Shown piece after piece: positions 1 through 38,540 of a DNA stretch of 64,000 nt. The stretch spans positions 2,108,001-2,172,000 of the forward strand of contig NW_024465777.1 in NCBI RefSeq assembly GCF_017591425.1, in the 5' to 3' direction. Both the position numbers and the translations under genes were made by a program. The DNA is from Ochotona curzoniae. Taxonomy: Eukaryota; Chordata; Mammalia; Lagomorpha; Ochotonidae. Under the pieces are notes generated by a model. That model was not told the DNA's origin. It did no database searches and was given only the letters and a program-made list of their open reading frames with translations. Within the stretch, counting starts at the first letter, position 1. The number at the start of each line of letters is the position of its first letter.

Positions 1-1019
1 TGGAGTCTGTGAAGTTTCCCACCGGAAGCCTTTTTGAGTGGAGACAGAAAATGCTAAGAGGAACCTCAGCCTTCTGCCTCCAGGCCTGCAGGGTTGGCCG
101 TGTGCCTCCCCGGGGCTGAGAGAATCTGTGCACAGATGGTTTTCCGGGAAACCCTCCACCCATCAGACCACCCACTCGCAGCTGGGCCTCTGTGACCATG
201 AACCCCATGGGAAGAGAGTGCTCCTCCCCAGGGACACAGCCCTGGGTGGAGAAGACAAAGTCAGAACGGGAACTCATAGGGTTCTGCTGCTTATTCGCTG
301 TACATTTCCTCTCCCTGGGCCTCAGCCTTTCTGTCTGGAAAATGAGGCTCCCCATGTGTATGTGGGCATGGAGGTGTGGTCCTAACTCCAGCTCAAGGGT
401 AGGAGCCAGACCATGGGGCAGAAAGAGCCTGGGAGGCTGGAGTTCTGTCCTGGGCCTTTTCTGTAACTCACCCACTTAGCTGAAACACTTTTCCAATCCA
501 GGAAATGCATGAAAGTCTCCGAGAAGTTCACACACAACTGGCTGGAGCAGACCTGCCTGGGAGGGCTGACAGGGCGGGGCTCCTTTCCTTCTAAGAGATC
601 ATCCCTGAAGGGCTGAGGAAGGTCACAGCCAAGGGAGCCGTCCGCAAAGCAGAGAAGACATGGCACCTGCAGCTCCCCCTCCAGACCCCAAGTCTCTAAC
701 ATGAGCAGACAGCCACGGCCCTCATGGGCTGGGAGGAGGCCCACGCCCCTCACCCACGGCTGCTGGAGGCAGGAGGCCTCAGAATGGGGAGGTGCCCAAA
801 GCCCTGGGAGCTGGAGGGATCAGAAAGGCTCCAGAACCTGTGAGCAGTTGGAACTGACCCCACAGAAGTAATTACAGGTACAAGCAAACACTTCAGTTGA
901 AGGGTGCTGCCCATTGACCTAGGCATGTCAACCATGTCACAGACTGGCCTAGAGGAACACAGCATGATGTGGGAAGACGACCACAATGGTTTTTTGAATG
1001 GAAAAATGGGGATTACGAA

Positions 1020-1172
1020 ACAGTGGAACTGGCCTCGCGGCACAGTGGAACTGGCCTTGTGGCACAGTGCAGCTGGCCTCGTAACACAGTGGAACTGGCC
1101 TTGTGGCACAGTGGAACGGCCTCGTGGCACAAGGTGGCTGGCCTCGTGGCACAGTGCAGCTGGCCTCTTGGC
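1020..1172. repeat. 22-bp minisatellite derived from a SINE head
   Basis: Seven units of ACAGTGGAACTGGCC(T/C)(T/C)GTGGC start at 1020, 1042, 1064, 1086, 1108, 1129 and 1151; one unit is 21 bp. At 1173 the next unit continues as ACAGTGGGTTAAG and runs straight into a normal SINE body. Confidence 0.92.
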
Positions 1173-1442
1173 ACAGTGGGTTAAGCTGTTAGCATTCCGT
1201 CCTGGAGTGTCAGTTTCAGTCCTGGTTGTTTCCCTTCTTTCCAATCAAGCTAACCGCCTGTGACACAGCAGGTGTCAGCACAAGGACAGGGTCCCAGCCA
1301 ACTATGTGGGCGACCAGGATGGAGTTCCTTGTTCCTGGCTTCCACCTGGCCCAGCTTCAGATACTGCAGGGCACAGAAGTAGTGAAGCAGCAGGTGGAAG
1401 ATCTGTGTCACTCTGCATTTTAAATCAATAACATAAATCTTT
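1166..1442 (+). mobile_element. C-SINE, older type
   Basis: The body runs from the head TTGGCACAGTGGGTTAAG to the tail CATAAATCTTTA. It is diverged and lacks a clear target duplication because the 5' side is the minisatellite. Confidence 0.85.
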
Positions 1443-1599
1443 AGTAAGACAACAGTGTGGTAATGATCATCTCAGTTTAAATTTTTTTTATTTAGAAAAA
1501 TAAACAGGTAAGTATTAATATCTTAGGCTTAATCACTGAAGTTTTTTTTTCCTACCATTTCTTTTTTTTTTAGTTTCTCTCTATCCTACTTTTATTCTT

Positions 1600-1886
1600 T
1601 TTTTTAAAGATTTATTTTTTTAATTTTTTATTGGAAAGGCGGATATACAGAGAGGAGAGACAGAGAAGATCTTGCATCCGATGATTCACTCCCCAAGTGA
1701 GCGCAACGGCCGATGCTATGCCAATCTGAAGCCAGAAGCCCAGCTTTGGGCCGTCCTCAACTGCTTTCCCGGGCCACAAGCAGGGACCTGGATGGGAAGC
1801 AGGGCCACAGGATTAGAACTGACGCCCATGTGGGATCCCGGGCGTGCAAGGCGAGGACCTTAACCACTGCACCATCGCGCTGGGCC
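1600..1886 (-). mobile_element. C-SINE, young type
   Basis: A complete minus copy, ending GCGCTGGGCC, is bounded by an exact 21-bp target-site duplication at 1579-1599 and 1887-1907. Confidence 0.95.
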
Positions 1887-1992
1887 CTCTATCCTACTTT
1901 TATTCTTGAGAGATAAAATCCCAGCGCTTCCTTCACCTTGTTAAAACAAAAAAAAGCAAAAAAAAAAAAAAAAACCAAAAAAACAAAAAACA

Positions 1993-2303
1993 GGGCTTGG
2001 CACGGTAGCCTAGTGGCTAAAGTCCTCACTTTGCACACGCCAGGATCCCATATGGACACTGTTTCTAATCCCGGAGGCCCCGCTTCCCATTGTGGCCTGG
2101 GAAAGCAGTTGAGGACAGCCCAAAGCCTAGGGACCCTGCACCTGCATGGGACACCCAGAAGAAGCTCCTGGCTTCTGGCTTCGGATTGGCTCAGCTCTGG
2201 CTGCTACAGCCACGTGAGCAGTGAATCAGTGGATGGAGGATCTTTCTGTCTCTCCTCCTCTCTGTATATCTGCCTTTGCAGTAAAAAAAAATAAATCTTT
2301 AAA
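1993..2303 (+). mobile_element. C-SINE, young type
   Basis: The head GGGCTTGGCACGGTAGCCTA and the tail AATAAATCTTTAAAG are both present; the copy is inserted in or beside an A-rich run at 1945-1992. Confidence 0.93.
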
Positions 2304-2684
2304 GAAAAAACCTCACACAACAATGAAGTATTAGACAACCCTTACGTGACCCAACCCGCCCCTAAAGAAAACTTTTTCTTTCTTCTTCAGACTGTCTGAA
2401 GTATTCATAGTAAATACACATGGCTTTGGCAAGATGCAATAGCAAACAAAACTTTACAAAGAAGCGCAAATGCAGCAAGGGACTGGCTGGATCCTGCGTA
2501 GAGCCCATGGGAAAAGGTGGTCCCAGTGCACCCCTTCCCTCCTGTCTGCATGAGGTCCCAGTAGGTATGGAGAGAGCTACAGGGTCGTGCAGTACACACA
2601 GGAAACCTTTCCCTGCTCTACCACCAGCTATACCTGTTTAGAAACCTGCCTCCTGACACTGAGGAATAAAAAGCAGGTAGCCTG

Positions 2685-2790
2685 AACTCCAGCTCTGCTG
2701 CTGCTCTGCTGTGTGGCCTCAGGCAGGTACCTTACCGTCTCTGAGCCTCCAAAACCTCCTCTAGTAATTGGGACACTTGTGCTTCTCACT
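2685..2790 (+). mobile_element. Probable MIR remnant
   Basis: The core CTGTGTGGCCTCAGGCAGGT followed by CTCTGAGCCTCCAAA is typical of the MIR central domain. Confidence 0.6.
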
Positions 2791-2946
2791 GGGCTGGGTG
2801 ACTGTGTGGTTGGGTGGCAGGCACAGCGAAGTGTTCAGTAACCAGTGGTTCCCCCCCATCCTGCCCCTCCCCCTGTTGTTGCTGACTCTCTGACAGACAG
2901 TGGCTTGAGGGGAACATCTTCAGTCCTTTCCCGAGAGATCCCCTTA

Positions 2947-3238
2947 GGTGGGTGCTGTGGCACAGCATGTTAAGCTGCTAGCTGTGACACTGGCATTCCG
3001 TGTGAGCACTAGTTCCTGGCTGCTCCCCTTCCGATCCAGCTCCCTGCTAATGGTCCAGGGAACTCAGTGGAAGGTGGCTGAAGTGCTTGGGCCTCTACCA
3101 CCCACGTGGGAGACCCAGAAGAAGTTCCTGACTCCCAGCTTCAGCCAGACCGTCTTAGCCATTGTAGCCACTTGGAGAGTAAATCGGTAGATAGATCTTT
3201 CTCTCAATTCTGCTTTTGAAATAAATAAATAAAGTTTC
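2947..3238 (+). mobile_element. C-SINE, older type
   Basis: The head GGTGCTGTGGCACAGCATGT and an AAATAAATAAATAAAG tail are visible; it is joined tail to tail with the next SINE. Confidence 0.9.
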
Positions 3239-3545
3239 AAAGAGATTTATTTATTTGAAAGGTAAAGTTACTGAGACAGAAGAGAAAGTCTTTCATCTGT
3301 TGGTTTGCTCCCCAAATGGCCATAATGGCTGGAGCTGACCCAGTACAAAGCCAGAACCCTGGAGCTTCTTCCAGGTCTCCCACATGGGTCCAGGGGCCCA
3401 AATATTTGGGCCACCCTTCACTGTTTCCCATGCCATTATCAGGGAGCTGGATGAGAAGTGGAACAACTAAGATTTGAACTGATGTCCATGGGATACTGGT
3501 ACCGCAGGGTGATAGCTGTACCCACTATGCCACAGATCTGGCCCA
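3239..3545 (-). mobile_element. C-SINE, older type
   Basis: A minus copy from GAGATTTATTTATTTGAAAG to CCACAGATCTGGCCC, forming an inverted pair with 2947-3238. Confidence 0.9.
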
Positions 3546-3701
3546 ATAAATACATTTTTAACATCAAATATGAGAGCTGCCCTGAGGTGGCCTCCCCATA
3601 CAGCTCCAGGCAGGCCTAGGTACAGGGACTGGCTAACAGAGCTAGATGCCAGCCTGCTGGGGTGTCGGCACAGCCTCCCATTCCCACCTGGGGCCACTTA
3701 C

Positions 3702-31052
<27,351 letters not shown>

Positions 31053-31105
31053 TCACCGCCCGCCGCGGGCGCCGTCGGGGCCTCCGCTCGTTCCGCCCCC
31101 GGCCT

Positions 31106-31430
31106 TCCTCTAGCTCTCCACCTTGTCCGTGCTGCCCCGCCCCGGCCCCGAGGACACGCCCCCGAGGGCCCGTCCCCGGACGCCCCGCCCCCGAGGGCCC
31201 GCCCCCTGAGGGCCCGCCCCCAGGACGCCCCGTCCCCGGCCTTCCCCTAACTCTCCACCTTGTCCGGACTGCCCCGCCCCGGCCCCGAGGACAAGCCTCG
31301 AGGACACGCCCCCGCTCGGGCCCGCCCCCAAGACGCCCCGACCCCGGGACGCCCCGCCTCTTGACTTCCCCTTGCTCCCCACCTTGTCCGGGCTGCTCTG
31401 CCCCGACCCCCGAGGGCCCGCCGCCAGGAT
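31106..31430. repeat. GC-rich tandem array, unit about 125-137 bp, three copies
   Basis: The marker CCACCTTGTCCG recurs at 31118, 31255 and 31379, each time preceded by a CTTCC...CT block and followed by CTGCCCCG-type GC boxes and ACGCCCC runs. Between the markers lie shorter internal repeats of CGCCCC(C/G)GAGGGCC. The array sits within 150-460 bp upstream of the ASAP3 start codon. Confidence 0.8.
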
Positions 31431-31564
31431 GCCCCTCCCCCTAGAGCCCCGCCTCCGAGAGCCCCGGCCCGGCCCCGCGCCGTTTCCCCCTTTCGAAGTT
31501 CCGCCCCCCGCGGCGGTGCCGCCCTCCAGCCTCCCCACCCTCCGGCCCCGTGCCGGTCTCTAAA

Positions 31565-31700
31565 GCTCCGCCCCCTGCCGCGCACCCGGCTCCAGGCCCC
31601 GCCCCGGCCGCACACTCGGCTCCAGGCCCCGCCCCCTGCCGCGCACCCGGCTCCAGGCCCCGCCCCCGGCCGCACACTTGGCTCCAGGCCCCGCCCCCGC
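31565..31700. repeat. GC-box tandem array, 30-31 bp unit with a two-unit alternation
   Basis: GGCTCCAGG recurs at 31588, 31618, 31649 and 31680 (spacing 30, 31, 31). Units alternate between CCTGCCGCGCACCC and CGGCCGCACACT(C/T) before the common GGCTCCAGGCCCCGCCC, giving a higher-order period of about 61-62 bp. Each unit carries a CCCCGCCC GC box. It lies about 600-700 bp upstream of the ASAP3 ATG. Confidence 0.85.
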
Positions 31701-33116
31701 CCTGCGGGGACCCGCCCCCACCTTCTCTCCCTGCGCCCCCTTCGTGGCGCCGCGAGCCTCGCCAGGCCGCGGTCGGGGGTCGGTCCCGCGCCTCCCCTGA
31801 GTGCGCCAGCCTCTTCCTCCCGGACAGACGGAGACCCGTCCTCGGTGCCCTGGCGTCCTCGGCCTCCCTGCCCCGACCTCGCTCCTCGAGCGCCGCCGGG
31901 CGTGCGTACCTCTCTCGGCCCCGGGCCCTCGGCTCTGAGGAGCCCTGAGGAGCTCCGGAGTGTGCGACTCGGACCCAGCGAAGTGGGCACACGCCGGAGG
32001 AAGGACCCTCCCCCGGGTGCCTCTCCGCTCGGCTCTCCGTCGCCTGGAGAGGATGGCACGTAGGGTTAGTCCTCGGGGCGGTGCCCAGTAGCCAGGCGCT
32101 GGGGGGTCCCGCGTTGCCGCCTGCCTGGGTGACACCCCTCCTCCGGTCGTGGCTTCGCGGGGTGACAGAAAGCTGAGAGAGGCGGCGCAGAAAAGAAAAA
32201 AAAAATGCCAAAGCGCTGTACAGCAGAATATTTCTAGCCGGGGTCGTGGCGGGTAATTTTCCTTTGCACGGACTGAATATTCCAGGTTTTCTAGAATGGA
32301 CACGCGCTACTTGCGTGGTGGAATTCAGGGTGGAAACTGCGACCGTCTGGCCGAGGTGGTGGGGAAGCTGGGCGATCGATGCAGGGCGTGCACACACGCG
32401 TGCACACACACCCCTCTCAACCCGTCCTGCTCCCAGGAGCCGCTAAGCCCTCCCCCTCCCTCCTGCTCCGAACCGCGTCAGTCTTGGGGTAGCCCTTGCC
32501 TTGGGGTTCCTGCTCCTCCCTCCGCTTTCCACGGTGCACCCACCCCACATGTGCCTTCAGCGCCAGTCCCCGCGCCGTCCCTGCCAGACCTGCGGCGCCC
32601 TGGCTCCGTAAGCCCCCTGGGGTGATGATGGCTCCCGGCTTCCCGCGGCCCCTGGGACATGGACCCACAGGGCGTGGGCGGCTATGGGTGGCTAGGAACG
32701 TGCTCTGCACAGCACCCACGTGGATTCAACCGGTGCTGGAGGTCAGAGGTCAGGAAGGAGGCTTCCTGGGCCGCTTGCACGGGGTCAGAGGGCAGAGCTG
32801 CCCGCGGGAGCGTCCATTTCTTTCTGCATTTCCTGCATTGTTTTGCCCTGGGATACCTTCTTCACCTGTCCTGCTCAAGTGTCCTGGTGTCTCCCACCCC
32901 GGGGTCAGATCCCTCTGGACAGGGAGGACATTCACCTCCAACCCACATCACCCCAGGTCCTTCCCATAATCCCAAATTTAAAACATTTTTGCTAGTTAGG
33001 ATACAGGATCCAAAGACAAGAACCCAGGTATCACTAGGGTCATTTCGGAGTCCACCACACCTGCCAGGGTCGTAAACTCAGCCGGGAGCTTTCTCTGGTT
33101 TAAGAGTTATGAATCC

Positions 33117-33425
33117 GGGCCTGGCGCAGTGGCCTAGTGGCTAAAGTCCTGGCCTTGAACGCGCCAGGATCCCATATGGGTGCCGGTTCTAATCCCCACA
33201 GTCCTACTTCCCACCCAGCTCCCTGCTTGTGGCCTGGGAAAGCAGTTGAGGATGGCCCAACGCCTTGGGACCCTGCACCCACGTGGGATACCCGGAAGAA
33301 GTTCCTTCAGATCAGATCAGCTCTGGTCATTGTGGTCACTTGGGGTGTGAATCATTGGATGGAAGATCTTCCTCTCTGTCTCTCCTCCTCTCTGACTTTC
33401 CAACAAAAATACATTTTTTTTTAAG
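33117..33425 (+). mobile_element. C-SINE, young type
   Basis: The head is GGGCCTGGCGCAGTGGCCTA. The duplication GTTATGAATCC lies at 33106-33116 and 33426-33436. Confidence 0.95.
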
Positions 33426-33654
33426 GTTATGAATCCACCTGCCTGGCTGTCCCACAGATACCACAAACTTCTGTGTTTAAAACTGAGCTTGTCACCTTGG
33501 CCCCAGCACCCTGCCTACGTTGGTTCCATCCCTGGTTCTTCCTTAGTGGACAATGCCCTCACAAGCCCTCCATGCCCAGCACAGTGCCAGGCCAGGCCAG
33601 GCCACAGCCGAGGCCCACCTCCTGGCTGTTTGGCCCTGCTCATGTTCTAGAATA

Positions 33655-33905
33655 GAGTACCTGGGGGTGAGTCCCAGATCTGTCCTAATGATGTGTCCTT
33701 TCCTGCTAATGCGTCCCCTTGGAAGCAGAAGGTGATGGCTCAAGTGATTGGTTCCCTGCCACCCACCGAAGAGACGTAGATTGAGTTTCCTCTCAGCTTT
33801 TGCTTTGCCCAGTCTCAGACCCAGCCATTACAGGCATTTAGAGTGAATCAGCATATGGCGGCTCTGGTCTTTCTCTCTCTTGCTTCTCAAATAAAGCATT
33901 AAAAA
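33655..33905 (+). mobile_element. C-SINE fragment
   Basis: The 3' two thirds of an older copy, with CCACCCACCGAAGAGACGTA and CTTCTCAAATAAAGC. Confidence 0.75.
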
Positions 33906-33913
33906 TAAAATAC

Positions 33914-34154
33914 AGAGGCTGTGGCTGTGGCATAGCATGTTAAGCCACTATCTGTGACACCGGCAATCCCATATGAGTGCCAGTTCATGTCTTGGATACT
34001 CTGCTTCCAAATCCTGGTTCCTGCTAATGTGCCTGGAAAAGCAGCAGAGTCCCTGGGCTCCTGCACCCACGTGGCCAGCTCAGAAGGAGCTCCTGGCTTT
34101 GGCCTAGACCAGCTCTGGCCATTGTAACCATTCATGGAATTAACCCACAGATGG

Positions 34155-34190
<36 letters not shown>

Positions 34191-34245
34191 TGGCCAGTCT
34201 GTCTCTCTAACTCTGGCTTTCAAATAAAATAAAACCTTAAAAAAC
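33914..34245 (+). mobile_element. C-SINE, older type, with internal (TG)n
   Basis: The head GAGGCTGTGGCTGTGGCATA and the tail CAAATAAAATAAAACC; a TG run sits in the pyrimidine-rich zone before the tail. Confidence 0.88.
34158..34189. repeat. (TG)n microsatellite
   Basis: About 16 uninterrupted dinucleotides within the SINE at 33914-34245. Confidence 0.97.
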
Positions 34246-34534
34246 TTATACAATAAAAATATCCATCATGAAAAAGGAAAACACTGCCCACTTCCTTTCT
34301 GGTGTCCATTGACCTGTCAGTTCCTTGTCTGGCTGGGGGCTGCAGCAGGACCCCATGTCCCTCGCTGTGGCGTGTACCACTGTGGATTGCAGGCACCAGT
34401 TCCTGGTTCCCAGGGCACTTACGATGGAGCAGTCGCATCCCAGGGCTGGGAACACCCACAGTGCCTGGGGTGTGGTGGAGGGCATAACATTACTTTTCTG
34501 CTTCTGCCTCCCTTGGTGTTATAGCTAAAAAAGC

Positions 34535-34580
34535 TTAAAGCCCAGAGAGGTTAATTTGCACAAAACCAGAATGAGCAGAA
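34535..34580 (-). mobile_element. Possible MIR fragment
   Basis: AAGCCCAGAGAGGTTAATTT followed by GCACAAAACC resembles the reversed MIR core. Confidence 0.4.
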
Positions 34581-34781
34581 CTTCTCACTATGATTCCAAC
34601 CAAAGTGGGCAGGACCACAGAGCTTGTCTGCTGTGCTCTGGTTTCACTATTAATCACCACACGTTGTCACTTAACTGGAAGGAATTGCCTCTTGCCCATT
34701 TACATGTATGCATTCCAAATAGGTTCTCCTGTGATTAAAGAAGAATATTAATTACGAGTACACTGGCATTATGTATTTTTT

Positions 34782-35098
34782 TAGATTTATTTATTTTTAT
34801 TGGAAATTCAGTTCAGATTTATGGAGAGAAGGAGGTAAAGCTCTTCCATCTGCTGATTCACTCCCCAAATGGCTGCAGTGGCCGGAACTGAGTTGATTCG
34901 AAGCCAGGAGCCAGGAGCCTTCTTCCAGTCTCCCACATGGGTGCAGGGTCCCAAGGCTTTGGGCTATCCTCTACTGCTTTCCCAGGCCACAAACAGGGAG
35001 CTGGATGGGAAGTGGAGCAGCTGGGATGTGAACCAGCATCCATGTGGGATCTGGGCACATGTAAGGTGAGGATTTAGCCATTGAACCAGCACACGGGC
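34782..35098 (-). mobile_element. C-SINE, intermediate type
   Basis: A minus copy from AGATTTATTTATTTTTATTG to CCAGCACACGGGCC. Confidence 0.92.
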
Positions 35099-35102
35099 CT
35101 GA

Positions 35103-35200
35103 AAGGCGTTTGCAGAGACGAGGAGAGACAGAGATCTTCCATCTGGATCACCCTCAGTGGCTGCAAGAGCTGGGGCTCATCGGTGGGCTGGGAAGTGACG
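35103..35200 (-). mobile_element. C-SINE fragment
   Basis: AGAGACAGAGATCTTCCATC followed by CAGTGGCTGCAAGAGC marks the 3' portion of a minus copy. Confidence 0.7.
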
Positions 35201-35361
35201 GGCCTGGGAGGCAGGTGGGAGTGCAGCTGGAGAGAGCCCTGTGGCTCTCACAGGCTCCTGTTGCATTCCCACGTGAGTGCCAGGGTCACACAGGGCCACC
35301 CTGACCCCTGACAGTCACCCCTCGTTTGTAATCTCACTTCTGTCTGTTCTCCCAGCTCTCC

Positions 35362-35475
35362 CTCGGCGTGTCACAGAAATACTCACAGTCTCTGGGGTTA
35401 GGTTGGGGTCACGCCAGGTCCCTTGGCGTGTCGCAGAAACCCCAGTCCCTGGGGTTGGGCTGTGGTCGCCCCAGA
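35362..35475. repeat. 59-bp imperfect tandem duplication
   Basis: CCT(C/T)GGCGTGTC(A/G)CAGAAA occurs near 35361 and 35420, each followed by CAGTC(T/C)CTGGGGTT and a GGTC(A/G)C block. Confidence 0.8.
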
Positions 35476-35742
35476 GAGGCGCCTGGTTTGCTGCCTGCCA
35501 GAGCAGACAAGAAAACGGCAGTGGTGGGCAGTGGTAAGCAGGGTCTTTAGCCAGGAGTACACCTGTGCTCATGACCCCGCCATGGCTCCTCCCTGCCCCC
35601 AGGACAGGGGCCAAGCCTCTCCGCCCCACATGCAACGCAGTTAATGAACTGGCTTCTACCCCTGCTGGATAACAGGCACCTTCTGCCTTTTTTGCCTCTG
35701 CTCTTTCTGATAAGCCTTTCTTCCTGTTTGAAAAATGCATTT

Positions 35743-36048
35743 GGGGCCAGCACTGTGGTGTAACAAGCTAATCCTCCGTTTGTCGTACCAGCAGCCTATA
35801 GGGGTGCTGGTTCTAGTCCCGGCTGTTCCACTTCCAATCCAGCTCTCTGCTTATGGCCTGGGAAAGCAAAGAAGGATGGCTCAAGTCTTTGGGTCCTTAG
35901 ACCTGCATGGACACTCAGAAGAAGCTCCTGGCTTTGGATCAGCTCAGCTGTGGCTGTTGCAGGCACCTGGGGAGTGAGCCAGCAGATGGAAGACCTCCCT
36001 CTCTGTCTCTATAAAATATGCCTTTCAATTAAAAATAAATGAATCTTT
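35743..36048 (+). mobile_element. C-SINE, older type
   Basis: The head GGGGCCAGCACTGTGGTGTA and the tail AAAAATAAATGAATCTTTAA are complete. Confidence 0.92.
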
Positions 36049-36200
36049 AAAATGTATTTATTGGAATCTGTGTGAAAGAGCTACGATGCAGAGACACCAG
36101 GAGCCCAGAACTCCATCAGAGTCTCCTGTATGGGTGGCACCTGTTACCTACAGCAAGAAGCTGGATCTGAAGCAGAGTATCCGGAGCAGGCCCAACCTGT
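36049..36200 (-). mobile_element. C-SINE fragment
   Basis: ATGTATTTATTGGAATCTGT, then AGAGACACCAGGAGC, marks the 3' half of a diverged minus copy joined to the previous one. Confidence 0.6.
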
Positions 36201-37074
36201 GTACCACACCCTGGCCCGGCTCTGCCTCTTGCTGTGTGGTTTTAGATGGGGCCCTGGCCTTGCACCTGGCCCTGCCACCTATGAGCATGTTCGTCCTTGC
36301 CAGCCTGCTGGGCTGCTGGTGGGGAGCTGCAGGTGGAGGGTCGTGCTGCGACCTTCATAAGAGGTGTGATCTCTGCCTCTCTCGTCTTCCTCTCCCCCAG
36401 TTTTGCCTTCCTGTAAGGTGCCCATTAGACCTTGTGAACTGGTTTTAAGGGGGGGAAATTACTGACTTGGAGCCCAAAGGAAAATGCTGACAAAATATAG
36501 GCTAAGGAGCCATGCCAGGCCTGTCTGGGTCAAAGGAATGCTAATTATCTTGACACTGTGGAGCGCACGCCCTCTGCCTCTCCTGAACCCACAGTGCGGC
36601 CATGATGCCGTTTCTAGGACACGGTGGCTGCATGGCACAGCCAGTCATCCCACCAGTGCCTCTGGGGCTTGCCTGGTGAAGGCTGGAGTGACAGGCACCT
36701 CTTGACCTTGGAAAAGATTTTTCTTTTCCTAGACTGGTCTCAGTCTAGGGGCTGAGAGGCAGTGGTGGGGACAGGAGCAACTGGAGAGGGGCTTGCCTCA
36801 AGGGACATGTTGCCAGGGAAGGAAGGGACATGTGTACACACCTCGTTTGTTGATCCCGCAATCAGGTGTCTAATCAGACTACCCTCCCCCTGGGCTAAGG
36901 ATGTGTCTGTGTTTCTCAGCATCCAGTGTTGCACCCACACCACAGATGTCTTCAGTCAGGCTGGAGCCCCCACAGTGCCAGTGTGGAGGCTGGTCAAGAG
37001 ATGGGCCTTGGAGGTCAGTAACCAGTTCCAGTCCACTTTTCCATTCCCAGGGCCTGTCTTATCCTGGCCCTGTC

Positions 37075-37180
37075 CATCCCTTAGAAGCAGTGTGATCTCA
37101 GACAATAAGCGTGCCTCTCTGAGCTTTTTGGAGGACAGTTACACCTGTTGGGTCAGGTTTCTGAAAGTATTAAATAGAAT
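37075..37180 (+). mobile_element. Possible MIR remnant
   Basis: CAGTGTGATCTCAGACAATA followed by GCCTCTCTGAGC matches the MIR core. Confidence 0.5.
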
Positions 37181-37487
37181 GAGGCCTGGTCCTCAACGGG
37201 TCTCTTTTTCCAATTTCTGCTTTTGGCAGAGTGGCCGCCAGGGGGCAGTGGTCCCCACGGCTGAGAAAAATCTCAGCCCTGACAAGGATGAACCGGTGCA
37301 CTCCGTTAGGGTCTCGGTGATCCCTTTGACAGAGGGGCAGGACACTGCGGGAGGGGTCTGCAGCCTGATAGATCACTGGGCATTCTGCTAGCCACACCTG
37401 GCCGAGACCACTCCAGGACTGGCAAGAACCTGGGAACTGGTGCATCAGGATTTCCCACATGGTTTTACTTCCATAGAAAATGGAGTG

Positions 37488-37830
37488 CAGGGCCCGGCGC
37501 GGTGGCGCAATTGGTTAAAGGTCCTCACCTTGCACGCCCGGGATCCCATATGGGCGCCGGTTCTAATCCCGGCAGCCCCGCTTCCCTTCCAGCTCCCTGC
37601 CTGTGGCCTGGGAAAGCAGTCGAGGACGGCCCAAAGCTTTGGGAACCTGCACCCGCGTGGGAGACCCGGAAGAGGCTCCTGGCTTCGGACTGGCATAACA
37701 TCGGCCCGTTGCGCTCACTTGGGGAGTGAATCATCGGACGGAAGATCTTCCTCTCTGTCTCTCCTCTCTGTATATCCGCCTTTCCAATGAAAAAATAATA
37801 AAAATAAATCTTAAAAAAAAAAAAAAAAAA
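37488..37830 (+). mobile_element. C-SINE, youngest type
   Basis: The head GGGCCCGGCGCGGTGGCGCA is close to an apparent consensus. The duplication GAAAATGGAGTG lies at 37476-37487 and 37831-37842. Confidence 0.96.
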
Positions 37831-38149
37831 GAAAATGGAGTGGAAAGACAAGGTGTGTTTTTCGTGAGCTTTGGCAGGAGTTCTTGTGTTTTCCAGATGT
37901 TCCCTCTGCCTGCTGTGCAGCTTTCTCCAGATCTGCTCTCTGTAAACGCCTCTCCCGGGAACCATCCGCACTGCAACCTGAGTCCATCCTTCCATGAATA
38001 GGGTTGACGCCAGGGCAGCCAGATGGCAGCACCCACGGCACCTGGTTAAATGTGTTCACGTGAGGCTTGCCGTCCCTTCCAGAGCTACAGCCAGGGCAGT
38101 CACTTGCTCCGTGACTTGGTGTCAACAATACCCTAATAACCTGCTTCAG

Positions 38150-38436
38150 GGGGCTTTCCTGGGTGTCGTGACACCTGCTCCCCTTGGTGGAGTTCCGGGT
38201 TCAAGTCCCCACCGCCACCATGGTGTTTCTGATCTCACTTTCTGCCCCTGTGCCTGGGAGGCAGCTGATGACAGCCCAAGTGCTGGATGTGGGAGATCTG
38301 GATGGAATTCCTAGTGCAGCTCCTGGCTCCCGGATTTGGCCCAGCCCAGCACCAGTTGTTGCAGAGATGTGCAGAGTGAGCCAGCAGATGGAAAATTCTC
38401 TCTCTCTCTCTCTGCCTTTCAAATAAATACAACTAA
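38150..38436 (+). mobile_element. C-SINE, older type
   Basis: GTTCCGGGTTCAAGTCCCCA preserves a tRNA B-box; the tail is CAAATAAATACAAC. Confidence 0.85.
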
Positions 38437-38540
38437 AAGTTTATTTTTAATTATTATTAAATGATGTCATGCATGCCAGCTCCTACTTTGTTAAACAAAT
38501 GGTAGAGCCAGTGACTGAATGCCTATCAAAGGTGGCTAGG

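Larger units (their letters stand above)
1..3701 (-). other. ASAP3: ASAP3 intron 5 (partial)
   Basis: This is the sequence beyond exon 5. Bases 1-1000 show nothing recognisable. The rest holds a 22-bp minisatellite, SINEs and a MIR remnant. No exon coding the next human residues (AKLEKERDR...) could be located. Confidence 0.75.

Noticed and set aside
382..1244. Minus-strand frames tested as ASAP3 exons 6 and later
   Set aside because: None contains residues of the expected BAR, PH or ArfGAP regions.
904..1263. Repetitive peptides on both strands near 1 kb
   Set aside because: The 22-bp minisatellite generates them; the period gives matching frames every 66 bases. Not coding.
31247..32409. 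Long open frames (up to 322 codons) on both strands across the CpG island
   Set aside because: They arise from very high GC content with few stop codons. The peptides are Arg/Gly/Pro repeats reflecting the tandem arrays and match no family; only the 43-codon ASAP3 exon 1 is supported.
36762..37391. 209-codon open frame on the plus strand between the genes
   Set aside because: It overlaps a probable MIR fragment, has no recognisable domain, and its length can occur by chance in GC-rich DNA. A transcript or cross-species frame conservation would be needed.
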